Notes: generated from the letters alone by a model not told the origin. Counted from the first letter of the stretch, positions 1-7,283 are shown. The stretch: DNA of 15,806 nucleotides from JBFGCT01 sp041581055 (GCA_041581055.1 JBFGCT010000094.1:1-15806), one strand, 5' to 3'. A program made the numbers and translations.

Positions 1-4
1 AGGT

Positions 5-92
5 GGTCTCACCTCTCACCGGAGGGGTGGTCGGCGGGGCAACGGTGAGATCTGGGGTGACCTGTAGGTCTCACCTCTCACCGGAGGGGTGG
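5..92. repeat. Pair of 26-base direct repeats at window edge
   Basis: Positions 5-30 and 67-92 are identical over 26 bases (beginning GGTCTCACCTCTCACC and ending GGAGGGGTGG), with starts 62 bases apart. The bases between them do not form a clean second unit, so this is a spaced repeat rather than a perfect tandem array. Each copy contains a short CCTC...GAGG inverted pair. The pair lies in the 125 bases downstream of the minus-strand operon, and more copies could exist beyond the left edge. It may be a small intergenic repeat or an RNA 3'-end structure; nothing here decides which. Confidence 0.7.
56..75 (-). terminator. Possible hairpin downstream of the operon
   Basis: GGTGACCT at 56-63 is followed after two bases by AGGTC-T-CACC at 66-75, an imperfect inverted repeat with one extra base. 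It lies about 50 bases past the stop of the last gene of the minus-strand operon. No U-tract follows, so a terminator role is only inferred from position and from the weak tails of many high-GC actinobacterial terminators. Confidence 0.2.
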
Positions 93-125
93 GCGGGGCG
101 GGGGTGGGTCGGCGCGTCCCGCCGG

Positions 126-1775
126 TCAGGGGAGGTAGACGTCGGCGTCGTCGGGCGGCAGGAGCGCGTTGCCGAGGATGATGTCGGCGGCCCGCTCGGC
201 GATCATCATCGTCGGCGCGTAGAGGTTGCCGTTGGTCACGACGGGCAGCACCGACGCGTCGACGACGCGCAGCCCCTCGGTGCCGCGCACGCGCATCGTG
301 TCGGGGTCGACAACCGCCATCTCGTCGGCGCCCATCTTCGCCGTGCACGACGGGTGCAGCGCGGTCTCCGAGTCGCGCGCCACCCAGTCGATGATCTCCT
401 CGTCGGACTCGACCGCGGGTCCTGGCGAGATCTCGCCGCCGTCGAACTCGGCGAACGCCGGCTGGGACATGATGTGTCGCGTGGTCCGCACCGCCTCGAC
501 CCACTCCCGCCGGTCGCGCTCGGTCGAGAGGTAGTTGAACCGCACCGCCGGCTTGACGCGCGGGTTGGTCGACGTGATCTTCACCGTGCCCTTCGAGTCG
601 GAGTACATCGGCCCGACGTGCACCTGGTAGCCGTGGCCGGTCGCCATCGCGCCGGCCGGCGCCGTGCCGTCGTAGCGGATGGCGATCGGCAGGAAGTGGA
701 ACATCAGGTTCGGGTACCGCTCGTCCGGGTTGCTCCTGACGAACGCTCCGGCCTCGAAGTGGTTCGTCGCCGCCGGACCCGTGCGGAACAGCCACTGGAG
801 GCCGATCCACGGCATCCGCCACTTGGCGAGGTGCGGCTGCATCGAGACCGGCTGGGTGCAGGCGTGCTGGACGTAGACCTCGAGGTGGTCCTGCATGTTC
901 TCGCCGACCCCTGGGACCGCCGACACGACGCCGATGCCGAGCGCGCCGAGGTGTGCCGGGTCGCCGACGCCGGAGAGCTGGAGCAGCTGGGGCGTGTTGA
1001 ACGCGCCGCCGCAGGAGATGACCTCCGCGCCGTGGGCGATGTGCGTCCGCCCGCCCCGCCGGTACTCGACGCCGACCGCCCGGGCGCCCTCGAAGACGAT
1101 CCGGGTGGCGTTGGCCAGCGTGATCACGTCGAGGTTTGGCCGGTCGAGCACCGGGTGGAGGTACGCCCGCGCCGCGCTCAGCCGGCGGCCGCGGAAGACG
1201 TTCTTGTCGAAGGCGGCGAACCCCTCTTGACGGTACCCGTTGACGTCGGCGGTTCGCCGGAACCCGGCCTGCACACCCGCGTCGAGCCAGGCTTGGAACA
1301 GCGGGTTGAGGGCCGGCCCCCGCTCGAGGAGCAGCGGCCCGTCGCCCCCGCGCCACTCGTCCTCGCCGGCGAGGCAGGTCTCCATCCGCTTGAAGTAGGG
1401 GAGGCAGTGGGCGTAGTCCCAGTCCTTCATGCCCGGCTGGGCGGCCCACTTCTCGTAGTCGGCCGGGTTGCCGCGCTGAAAGATCATCCCGTTGATGCTC
1501 GACGAGCCGCCGAGCACCTTGCCCCGCGCGTGGTAGATCCGCCGGCCGTTCATGAACGGCTCCGGCTCGGTCTCGTACTTCCAGTCGTAGAAGCGGTTGC
1601 CGATCGGGTAGGCGAGCGCGGCCGGCATGTGGATGAAGACGTCCCACCGCCAGTCGGAGCGGCCGGCCTCGAGCACCAGAACCCGGTTCGACGGGTCGGC
1701 GCTCAGCCTGTTGGCCAGCGCGCAGCCCGCCGACCCGCCGCCGACGATGATGAAGTCGTACGGCGCCGCGGGCAT
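126..1775 (-). CDS. betA: GMC-family flavin oxidoreductase, BetA (choline dehydrogenase)-like
   Basis: 549 residues, close to the usual length of about 550. It oxidises a primary or secondary alcohol using FAD; choline to betaine aldehyde is the activity of the best-known relatives. Visible landmarks: Rossmann FAD motif GGGSAG at 12-17, glutamate of LEAG near 36, GMC signature 1 (RGKVLGGSSSINGM) at 84-97, signature 2 (TPQLLQLSGVG) at 261-271, and the catalytic His474 (ALHPSCTAKMG) and Asn517 (TNGNLYAP). Similarity to E. coli BetA runs the full length, for example ETEPEPFMN and NHFEAG. The ATG is 10 bases after the TAA of the upstream gene with no clear Shine-Dalgarno, so translation is probably coupled. 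Fold and family are sure. The choline substrate is doubtful because the other operon genes (aminotransferase, sulfotransferase) are not betaine genes and no betB, betI or choline transporter lies beside it. Confidence 0.93.
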   Translation of the reverse strand: MPAAPYDFIIVGGGSAGCALANRLSADPSNRVLVLEAGRSDWRWDVFIHMPAALAYPIGNRFYDWKYETEPEPFMNGRRIYHARGKVLGGSSSINGMIFQRGNPADYEKWAAQPGMKDWDYAHCLPYFKRMETCLAGEDEWRGGDGPLLLERGPALNPLFQAWLDAGVQAGFRRTADVNGYRQEGFAAFDKNVFRGRRLSAARAYLHPVLDRPNLDVITLANATRIVFEGARAVGVEYRRGGRTHIAHGAEVISCGGAFNTPQLLQLSGVGDPAHLGALGIGVVSAVPGVGENMQDHLEVYVQHACTQPVSMQPHLAKWRMPWIGLQWLFRTGPAATNHFEAGAFVRSNPDERYPNLMFHFLPIAIRYDGTAPAGAMATGHGYQVHVGPMYSDSKGTVKITSTNPRVKPAVRFNYLSTERDRREWVEAVRTTRHIMSQPAFAEFDGGEISPGPAVESDEEIIDWVARDSETALHPSCTAKMGADEMAVVDPDTMRVRGTEGLRVVDASVLPVVTNGNLYAPTMMIAERAADIILGNALLPPDDADVYLP

Positions 1776-1785
1776 CGCCGGCAGG

Positions 1786-3108
1786 TTAGACCGCCCCCCA
1801 GTCCTTCAGGGCGAGCCGACGACTCAGCTCGGACTGAATTTGCGCCTCCGGATCGAGTCGCCGCACGATCGTCTGCCACCGGGGCAACTCGGGGCACGCC
1901 CGCGCGAACTGATCGGGCCGCGCGATCGCGTCCTTGGCGAGATAGAGCCGGCTGCCGCGGCCGACGACCTCGTCGGTCAGCTCGCTCAGGAACTTGCGGG
2001 AGGTCGGGCTGTTCTCGACCTGGAAGTTGACCGTGAGGCCCTCGCGCGGGAACGACAGCAGACCGGCCGGCGGTTGCGAGCCGAACACCTTGATGACCGC
2101 GAAACACATCATGACGCCCTGCCGTCGGGCCCGCGACCTGATGACCGTCAGCGCGTCGGCGGACGGGGCCGGCGGAAGCGTGAACTGGAACTCGAGGAAG
2201 CCGCGCGAACCGAAGAACCGGTTCCACTTCGGGAAGTAGCGCTCCGCGGCGTAGTGGACGTCGCGCTCGTGGAAGACGCCGTCCCGCGGGCGACCGGACC
2301 CGTTGAAGAACCCTTCGAGCACCCGCACCGCACGCGGCCGGATGAGCTTGGCGCGCGGCACCGGCACGCGCAGCGGACCCGGCACGCGCTTGGTCGGGGC
2401 GGCGGACGGATTGGCGGTGCAGAACATGCCCCGGACGTCGTCGCGGCTGAGGTCGACGATCGTGCAGACGCGGTAGAAGTCGTCGGTGACGGCGAATCGC
2501 TCGAGGATTCGCCCGAGCCCGTCGATCGTCTCCCACCGCGTCTCGAGCGCGCCGGGTGGGTCGGGGTCGAGCTCGAGCGCCAACTCGGTGATGAACCCCG
2601 TCAGCCCCATCCCGCCGATCGTCGCGGCGAAGACGTCCGGCTCGGTCGCGCGGGAGCACCGGATGCGCTCGCCGTCGGCGGTCAGCAGCTCGACCTCGCG
2701 GACGTAACCGCCGAACGACCCGACCTCCGGATGGTTCTTGCCGTGGATGTCCGAGGCGACGGCGCCGCCGACCGTTGCCCACTGGGTGCCGCCGTAGACC
2801 GCGAGGCGTCGGTGGCGCTCGGCGAGCCACGCCTGCAGATCCCCGACCGTCGTCCCGCTCGCACAGCGCACGACGTCTCCGTCGAGGCGCGGTTCGGCAT
2901 TGTGGTCGAGCGAGTGCAACGTCCGCCCATCGCCGATGTAGGCCGCGTCGGAGAAGCTGCGACCCGAGCCGCGCGGGATGACGGCGAGCCCGTCGCGCGC
3001 CGCGCCGCTCCATCTGTCGGGTGAGAAGGCCTCCAAGGTGGTCCGGCTCGGCCGGGCGTTCGACCAACTGGCGATCGCCCGGGGGCGCGGCCCGGGAGCG
3101 ACGCTCAC
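1786..3108 (-). CDS. DprE1-like FAD-binding (PCMH) oxidoreductase
   Basis: 440 residues, starting at a GTG whose GTGA overlaps the stop of the aminotransferase gene. The family (vanillyl-alcohol-oxidase/PCMH fold) oxidises hydroxyls with FAD; actinobacterial DprE1 oxidises the C2' hydroxyl of decaprenylphosphoryl-ribose. FAD-domain motifs: PRGSGRSFSD at 45-54, GGTQWATVGGAVASD at 106-120, IHGKNH at 121-126, FAATIGGMGLTG at 160-171. The C-terminal substrate domain has KWNRFFGSRGFLEFQF at 294-309, VIKVFG at 338-343 and LYLAKD at 388-393. By hand alignment with mycobacterial DprE1, Lys392 matches active-site Lys418, while the inhibitor-reactive Cys387 position is Thr359. No DprE2-type reductase or arabinan gene is nearby, so it probably oxidises another polyol, sugar or lipid-linked substrate. 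Next to an aminotransferase, a ketone product is a plausible amination substrate. Family sure, substrate unknown. Confidence 0.9.
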   Translation of the reverse strand: MSVAPGPRPRAIASWSNARPSRTTLEAFSPDRWSGAARDGLAVIPRGSGRSFSDAAYIGDGRTLHSLDHNAEPRLDGDVVRCASGTTVGDLQAWLAERHRRLAVYGGTQWATVGGAVASDIHGKNHPEVGSFGGYVREVELLTADGERIRCSRATEPDVFAATIGGMGLTGFITELALELDPDPPGALETRWETIDGLGRILERFAVTDDFYRVCTIVDLSRDDVRGMFCTANPSAAPTKRVPGPLRVPVPRAKLIRPRAVRVLEGFFNGSGRPRDGVFHERDVHYAAERYFPKWNRFFGSRGFLEFQFTLPPAPSADALTVIRSRARRQGVMMCFAVIKVFGSQPPAGLLSFPREGLTVNFQVENSPTSRKFLSELTDEVVGRGSRLYLAKDAIARPDQFARACPELPRWQTIVRRLDPEAQIQSELSRRLALKDWGAV

Positions 3109-4349
3109 CGGACCCACTCGGCGATCGCCGCGCAGATGTAGTCGAGGTCGCCCGGCTCGAGGGCGGCGTGGCTCGGCACGCGGATGACGTGATCGGACAC
3201 GTCGGCCGCGTTGGGGCACGACGTCGCGTACTCCGAGAACTGCTCCAGCCGGCTGCAGTCGAAGAACTCGTGCGGGTTGGCGCCGACGCCCATCTCGGCC
3301 AGGTGGGCGGCGAGCCCTTCGGTGTCGTCGACGCGGATGCCCATGTAGCCGCCGTTGGACCGCCCGTGGCGGTCGGCGTCGAGCAGGCCGACGCCCTCGA
3401 GCCCGGCGAGCCGGGCGCGCAACCCGGCGGTCGCCGCCCGCCGGGCGTCGACGGTTGCGTCGAGCCGCGCGAGTTGGAGCTGCAGCATGCGGGTCATGAA
3501 CGGCCGGTACGGCGCACCGGCGTCGGGATCGAAGCGGTACTCGGGGTCGTCCTTGACGGGCGCGATGATCTTCCGCAGGCCGGGGTGGCCACGGTCCGCC
3601 CGCCACCGGGCGAACCGGATCGCCGGCTCGGCAAACCAGCCGTACGCGCCCGGCGCCACGATCCGCGCGGTCACCGCCAGCGAGGTGGTCGTGACGAAGG
3701 CGGTGAGCCGTGAGCCGGCCCACTCGACCGGCTCGTGTCGGGCGGCGAGCTCGCCGGTCAGCGCCAGCGCCCCGCCGCCGAACGTCCCGACGACCTTCCA
3801 GATCCCGAAGCTGAACAGGGCGCCGTCGCCGCGCTGCCCGACCTGCGTCGAGCCGTGTTTGCTCCCGAACGCGTGCGCACAGTCCTCGAACAGGAGCAAG
3901 CCGTGTTCGCGCCGGATGGCGTCGATCGCGTCGAGGTCGGCGACGTGGCCGAACATGTGAGTCACGAGCACCAACCGGCTGTTCGGCCCGATCTTGGCCC
4001 GCAGATCCTCCGGGTCCATGCAGAGCGTCTCCGGCTCGACGTCGACGAACACCGGCACGAGCTGCTTCTGCAGCAGCACGCGGACGACCGCGTAGTAGTT
4101 GTACGCCGCGACGAGCACCTCGTCGCCAGGGCGCAGCCCCGCGGCGTCGACGAAGTTGCTCAACGCGTGACGACCCATCGGCATCGGCAGCAGCCGGCGG
4201 TCCGGGAGACGGGCGCCCATGATCTGCTCGAAGTCGAGCGCCGAGTCGCGCCGCTTGCTCCATGCGGAGGTGAGCCAGGGTCGATACTCCGCGGGCGGCA
4301 GTCCGAGGTCGTGGCGCGGGATCCACCGGCGGCGCGGGCGTCGCCTCAT
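3105..4349 (-). CDS. DegT/DnrJ/EryC1/StrS-family PLP aminotransferase
   Basis: 414 residues from an ATG whose ATGA overlaps the stop of the sulfotransferase gene; this coupling makes it a better start than the in-frame ATG 81 bases upstream, which would add an arginine-rich tail inside the neighbouring gene. The family transfers an amino group (usually from glutamate or glutamine) to a keto-sugar or keto-cyclitol. PLP features: cofactor-loop region MGRHALSNFVDAAGLRPGDEV, Asp156 in LLFEDCAHAFG (pyridine-nitrogen contact) and Lys185 in FSFGIWKVVGTFGGGA (Schiff-base lysine). The first 45 or so residues (arginine-rich start, then a PPAEYRPWL segment) differ from the usual family opening. The flavin oxidoreductase encoded immediately downstream could supply the carbonyl substrate. 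No nucleotide-sugar epimerase or dehydratase is present, so a nucleotide-sugar substrate is not assured. Confidence 0.9.
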   Translation of the reverse strand: MRRRPRRRWIPRHDLGLPPAEYRPWLTSAWSKRRDSALDFEQIMGARLPDRRLLPMPMGRHALSNFVDAAGLRPGDEVLVAAYNYYAVVRVLLQKQLVPVFVDVEPETLCMDPEDLRAKIGPNSRLVLVTHMFGHVADLDAIDAIRREHGLLLFEDCAHAFGSKHGSTQVGQRGDGALFSFGIWKVVGTFGGGALALTGELAARHEPVEWAGSRLTAFVTTTSLAVTARIVAPGAYGWFAEPAIRFARWRADRGHPGLRKIIAPVKDDPEYRFDPDAGAPYRPFMTRMLQLQLARLDATVDARRAATAGLRARLAGLEGVGLLDADRHGRSNGGYMGIRVDDTEGLAAHLAEMGVGANPHEFFDCSRLEQFSEYATSCPNAADVSDHVIRVPSHAALEPGDLDYICAAIAEWVR

Positions 4350-5215
4350 GCTCCGTCCCACGAGTAGCGGGCGAACCACGGCCAGCGCTCCAGATGGCGC
4401 GCGACGTCGTCGATCTGATCCCGCCGCCACTCCAGGCTGTCACGGCTGCGGTGGGTGGTGGGGGCGACGACGGCGGCGCACGCCCGGACGAAGCCATCGT
4501 CGGACTCCAGCGCGAGGTAGTCGGTCAGCCGCCGGATCTGACCCTCGGGATCGGCGACGACGTCCTCGTGGTACACATCCAGCATCGCCGACGGTTCGAT
4601 CGCCGCCTTGACCGCCGAGACGCCGGCGCCCATCTCGACGAACTGTTCGATCGAGGTGTCGAGTGAGCGTTTCGCCCGTCGCGACGACGTCGTGATGATG
4701 TCGTAGGGGTTGCGCACGACGTGCACGAAGCGAAAGGGCACATCGTCTCGCTCGGTCAGCTCGCGCGCCAGGCCCGGCGCCGTGCCGAGACGCCTCGACG
4801 TCCAGTTCCCCTCCTGGTCACCGACGACCCGCAGCGTCCGGAAGCGTCCTTGCCATTGTCCGTCGATCGGGTATTGATACCCGGTCAACGAGCGCCCGGT
4901 GCGGGCGAAGCGCTCGGAGTTGCGGACCATCAGCGCGAACAGCTCGCGGTCGGGGAGTCGACGCTGGAGGTACTTCACCGCGTCCATCCGGTGTGCCATC
5001 AGGCCCTCCGGATGAGCGTCGACGAACGAGCCGACGAGGCTGTGCCCGCTTCGCGGGTAGCCGATGAACAGGCAGCACGTGCGAATGTCGGACAGGGCGG
5101 GCCCGAGTCGCTCGAGGTGGTGCGTCATGCGGGCGCGGTCGACGAGTCGGGCGGCGCGCACCGTCGCCCACAGTCGAAGGTCGTTGTCCAGCGTTGCGGC
5201 GCCGTTCGCCGTCAC
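4346..5215 (-). CDS. PAPS-dependent sulfotransferase
   Basis: 289 residues, GTG start overlapping the upstream TGA by 4 bases. Cytosolic sulfotransferases move a sulfuryl group from PAPS to a hydroxyl or amine. The 5'-phosphosulfate loop is IGYPRSGHSLVGSF at 51-64 and the 3'-phosphate motif is VVRNPYDIITTSSRR at 166-180, with Arg168 the expected 3'-phosphate contact. The usual second Gly-Thr of the loop (PRSGT) is Gly-His here. The acidic/His catalytic region cannot be assigned confidently by eye; HRMDAVKYL at 75-83 is a candidate. Length fits a bacterial single-domain enzyme and no signal peptide or membrane segment is seen. As second gene of the operon it probably sulfates a product or intermediate of the oxidases and aminotransferase. 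Family sure, acceptor unknown. Confidence 0.88.
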   Translation of the reverse strand: MTANGAATLDNDLRLWATVRAARLVDRARMTHHLERLGPALSDIRTCCLFIGYPRSGHSLVGSFVDAHPEGLMAHRMDAVKYLQRRLPDRELFALMVRNSERFARTGRSLTGYQYPIDGQWQGRFRTLRVVGDQEGNWTSRRLGTAPGLARELTERDDVPFRFVHVVRNPYDIITTSSRRAKRSLDTSIEQFVEMGAGVSAVKAAIEPSAMLDVYHEDVVADPEGQIRRLTDYLALESDDGFVRACAAVVAPTTHRSRDSLEWRRDQIDDVARHLERWPWFARYSWDGA

Positions 5216-5646
5216 GACGCCTCGGCGCGGGCCTTGAGCCCGGCGTTCATCTGCTCGAACCCGCGCCGCGTCGCGGCGAGGCGAAACCGCTTGTGGAGCG
5301 GCTCGACGGCGCCGGAGAACTGTTCGAGGTGCACGAACCGCACGCTCTTCTCGTCGATGGCCTCCAGGCGGAAGATGTGCTCGCCCCTGAACAACCCGGG
5401 CACCTTCGTCGTCCCGACCCAGCGGAACTCGTTCGGCGGGTCGACCTTGACGACCTCGGGCGCGAACGTCCGACCGGTCGCGCCGGGCGGGCTCGCCCGA
5501 ACGGTGAGCGTGGCGCCGACCGCCAACTCACCGTCGATCCTCGGTATGTAGCCGTTCCATTCCCCATACCGCCCGAAGTCGGTCAGGATGCCCCACACAT
5601 GATCTCGCGGCGCGTCGATGGTCACCTCGGTGACGAACTCGTACAC
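5212..5646 (-). CDS. SRPBCC/START-like (polyketide cyclase 2 type) small protein
   Basis: 144 residues. The start is a GTG four bases after a strong purine tract (GGGGGAGG, 5651-5658), better than starts further upstream that would cross the divergent promoter region. The sequence opens with the classic YEFVTEVTIDAPRDHVWGILTDFGRYGEWN (written here in parts: first strand, helix, then the D-x-x-x-Y-x-x-W-N turn) and continues as a helix-grip fold with a long C-terminal helix at about 117-140. Such proteins form a deep hydrophobic pocket and act as lipid or ligand carriers, cyclases, or co-chaperones. It is the first gene of the five-gene operon and its TGA overlaps the sulfotransferase start. 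A role in binding the pathway's hydrophobic substrate is inference. Confidence 0.85.
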   Translation of the reverse strand: MYEFVTEVTIDAPRDHVWGILTDFGRYGEWNGYIPRIDGELAVGATLTVRASPPGATGRTFAPEVVKVDPPNEFRWVGTTKVPGLFRGEHIFRLEAIDEKSVRFVHLEQFSGAVEPLHKRFRLAATRRGFEQMNAGLKARAEAS

Positions 5647-5650
5647 GTTG

Positions 5651-5658
5651 CCTCCCCC
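5651..5658 (-). promoter_or_regulatory. Ribosome binding site of the SRPBCC gene
   Basis: GGGGGAGG on the minus strand, four bases before the GTG at 5646. It decides the start of the first operon gene and is the only strong Shine-Dalgarno in the operon; downstream genes rely on overlaps. Confidence 0.7.
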
Positions 5659-5837
5659 TCTCGAATGATCCCGTCCGACATCACGAGATATCGGAAAGGC
5701 GTGGCCAACGTACCGCACGGCGTGGTGATGGCGGCCGGGAGCGGGTGACCGAGGCGGGTTCGGCCCGTGGAGACGGCGCACGGCGGTCGCCGTGGTTTCG
5801 CCGCGGCCCGCGGATGAGACAGAATTCGAATCGACGT

Positions 5838-5842
5838 GGAGG
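5838..5842 (+). promoter_or_regulatory. Ribosome binding site of the gabD-like gene
   Basis: GGAGG six bases before ATG 5849. It picks this start over the in-frame ATG at 5792, which has no comparable site and would add 19 residues unlike the family. Confidence 0.75.
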
Positions 5843-5848
5843 TCCGAC

Positions 5849-7276
5849 ATGCGCGACAAGCTCTTCATCGACGGAACCTGGCGGGAGGGTTCGGGCGGCG
5901 ACCGGATCATCGTCATCGACCCGGCGACCGGCGACACGGTCACCGAGGTCGCCGCCGGGACGCCCGACGACGCCCTGGCCGCGTGCGACGCCGCCGACCG
6001 GGCGCAGCGGGCGTGGGCGAAGGTGGCGCCGCGCGACCGCAGCGAGGTGCTGCGCAACTGTTGGGCGACGCTGGTCGAGCACACCGACGAGCTGGCCAAC
6101 CTGATCGTCACCGAGCACGGCAAGCCGCTGGCCGACGCGCGCGGCGAGATCACCTACTCGGCGGAGTTCTTCCGCTGGAACGCCGAGGAGACGGTCCGCA
6201 TCCGGGGGTCGCTGTCGACGGCGCCGTCCGGCTCGAACCGGATGCTCGTCCACCATCCGCCGGTCGGTGTCGTCGTCATGATCACGCCGTGGAACTTCCC
6301 GGCGGCGATGATCACCCGCAAGCTGGCCCCGGCGATCGGCGCGGGCAACGGCGTCGTCGTGAAACCGCCGAAGGAGACGCCGCTGACCGCGCTGCGCATC
6401 GCCGAGCTGCTGACCGACGCCGGCGTGCCCGAGGGGCTGCTCAACGTGGTCCCGACCCTCACCTCGGGCGACTGGTTCGACGCCGCCGTCGACCACCAGG
6501 CGGTGCGGATGGTGTCGTTCACCGGATCGACCGAGGTCGGGCGGGTGCTCCTGCGGCGCTGTGCCGACCGCGTCCTCAAGACGGTGATGGAGTTGGGCGG
6601 CAACGCCCCGTTCGTCGTGTTCGACGACGCCGATCTCGACGCCGCGGTCGAGGGGGCGATGGTCGCCAAGATGCGCCATTCGGCCGAGACGTGCACCGCC
6701 GCCAACCGCTTCCTCGTCGAGGCGGGCGTCGCCGACGAGTTCGGCGCGATGCTCGCCGAGGCGATGTCGAGGGTCAAGGTCGGCAACGGGTTCGACGAGG
6801 GCGTCACCTGCGGCCCGCTGATCAACGCCGGCGCGGTGGAGACCGTCAGCGAGTTGGTCGGCGCGGCGATCGGGGCGGGCGCCAACCTGACGCTCGGCGG
6901 CCACGCGATCGACGGTCCGGGCTTCTTCTACGAGCCGACCGTGCTCGGCGGGGTCGCTCCGGACTCGCCGATCGCCCACGAGGAGATCTTCGGGCCGGTC
7001 GCGCCGATCATCCCGTTCACCGACCACGACGCGATGGTCGACATGGCGAACGACACCGAGATGGGGCTGACCGGCTACGTCTACACGCGCGACCTGGCGA
7101 AGGGGCTGGCGGTCGCCGAGCGCATCCAGGCCGGGATGATCGGCCTCAACCGGGGCGCGGTGTCCGACCCGGCGGCGCCGTTCGGCGGGATGAAGCAGTC
7201 CGGCCTCGGCCGCGAGGGGTCGACCGAGGGCATCTACGAGTTCTGCGAGACCCAGTACATCGCCACCACCTGGTGA
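5849..7276 (+). CDS. gabD: NAD(P)-dependent succinate-semialdehyde dehydrogenase-like aldehyde dehydrogenase
   Basis: 475 residues, usual length for the family. It oxidises an aldehyde to the acid; GabD converts succinate semialdehyde to succinate. Features: TPWNFPAAMITRK at about 147-159 and VVKPPKETP (cofactor binding), FTGSTEVGR, catalytic Glu248 in MELGGNAPF, catalytic Cys282 in SAETCTAANR, and EEIFGPVAP plus PFGGMKQSGLGRE near the C-terminus. Glu248 to Cys282 is the usual 34-residue spacing. The AEFFRWNAEETVRI stretch and the C-x-x-ANR motif favour the succinate-semialdehyde branch over betaine-aldehyde dehydrogenase. One oddity: the glycine usually three residues before the catalytic Cys (GQxC) is alanine. 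It is divergent from the operon, so a shared pathway is possible but unproven; no gabT is adjacent. Confidence 0.88.
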   Translation: MRDKLFIDGTWREGSGGDRIIVIDPATGDTVTEVAAGTPDDALAACDAADRAQRAWAKVAPRDRSEVLRNCWATLVEHTDELANLIVTEHGKPLADARGEITYSAEFFRWNAEETVRIRGSLSTAPSGSNRMLVHHPPVGVVVMITPWNFPAAMITRKLAPAIGAGNGVVVKPPKETPLTALRIAELLTDAGVPEGLLNVVPTLTSGDWFDAAVDHQAVRMVSFTGSTEVGRVLLRRCADRVLKTVMELGGNAPFVVFDDADLDAAVEGAMVAKMRHSAETCTAANRFLVEAGVADEFGAMLAEAMSRVKVGNGFDEGVTCGPLINAGAVETVSELVGAAIGAGANLTLGGHAIDGPGFFYEPTVLGGVAPDSPIAHEEIFGPVAPIIPFTDHDAMVDMANDTEMGLTGYVYTRDLAKGLAVAERIQAGMIGLNRGAVSDPAAPFGGMKQSGLGREGSTEGIYEFCETQYIATTW

Positions 7277-7283
7277 CGCGATC

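Larger units (their letters stand above)
5647..5848. promoter_or_regulatory. Divergent promoter region between operon and gabD-like gene
   Basis: These 202 bases separate the minus-strand operon from the plus-strand aldehyde dehydrogenase gene and must hold both promoters. It has small AT-rich islands in otherwise GC-rich DNA: GATATC at 5687-5692 and the palindrome ATTCGAAT at 5824-5831. The hexamer ATTCGA occurs just before the ribosome binding site on both arms (minus strand 5661-5666, plus strand 5824-5829). I could not identify a convincing -35/-10 pair for either direction. Confidence 0.5.

Noticed and set aside
3..2030. Long open frame on the plus strand opposite the BetA-like gene
   Set aside because: It is a mirror of the GC-rich coding strand, rich in Arg, Val and Asp with no family motif, and it crosses the boundary of two well-supported minus-strand genes.
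1786..3108. Cell-wall arabinan DprE1/DprE2 locus
   Set aside because: No short-chain reductase (DprE2) or arabinosyltransferase is present, and the reactive cysteine position is Thr.
126..7276. Glycine-betaine synthesis pair (betA plus betB)
   Set aside because: The aldehyde dehydrogenase has succinate-semialdehyde features and is in the opposite direction, separated by four unrelated genes.
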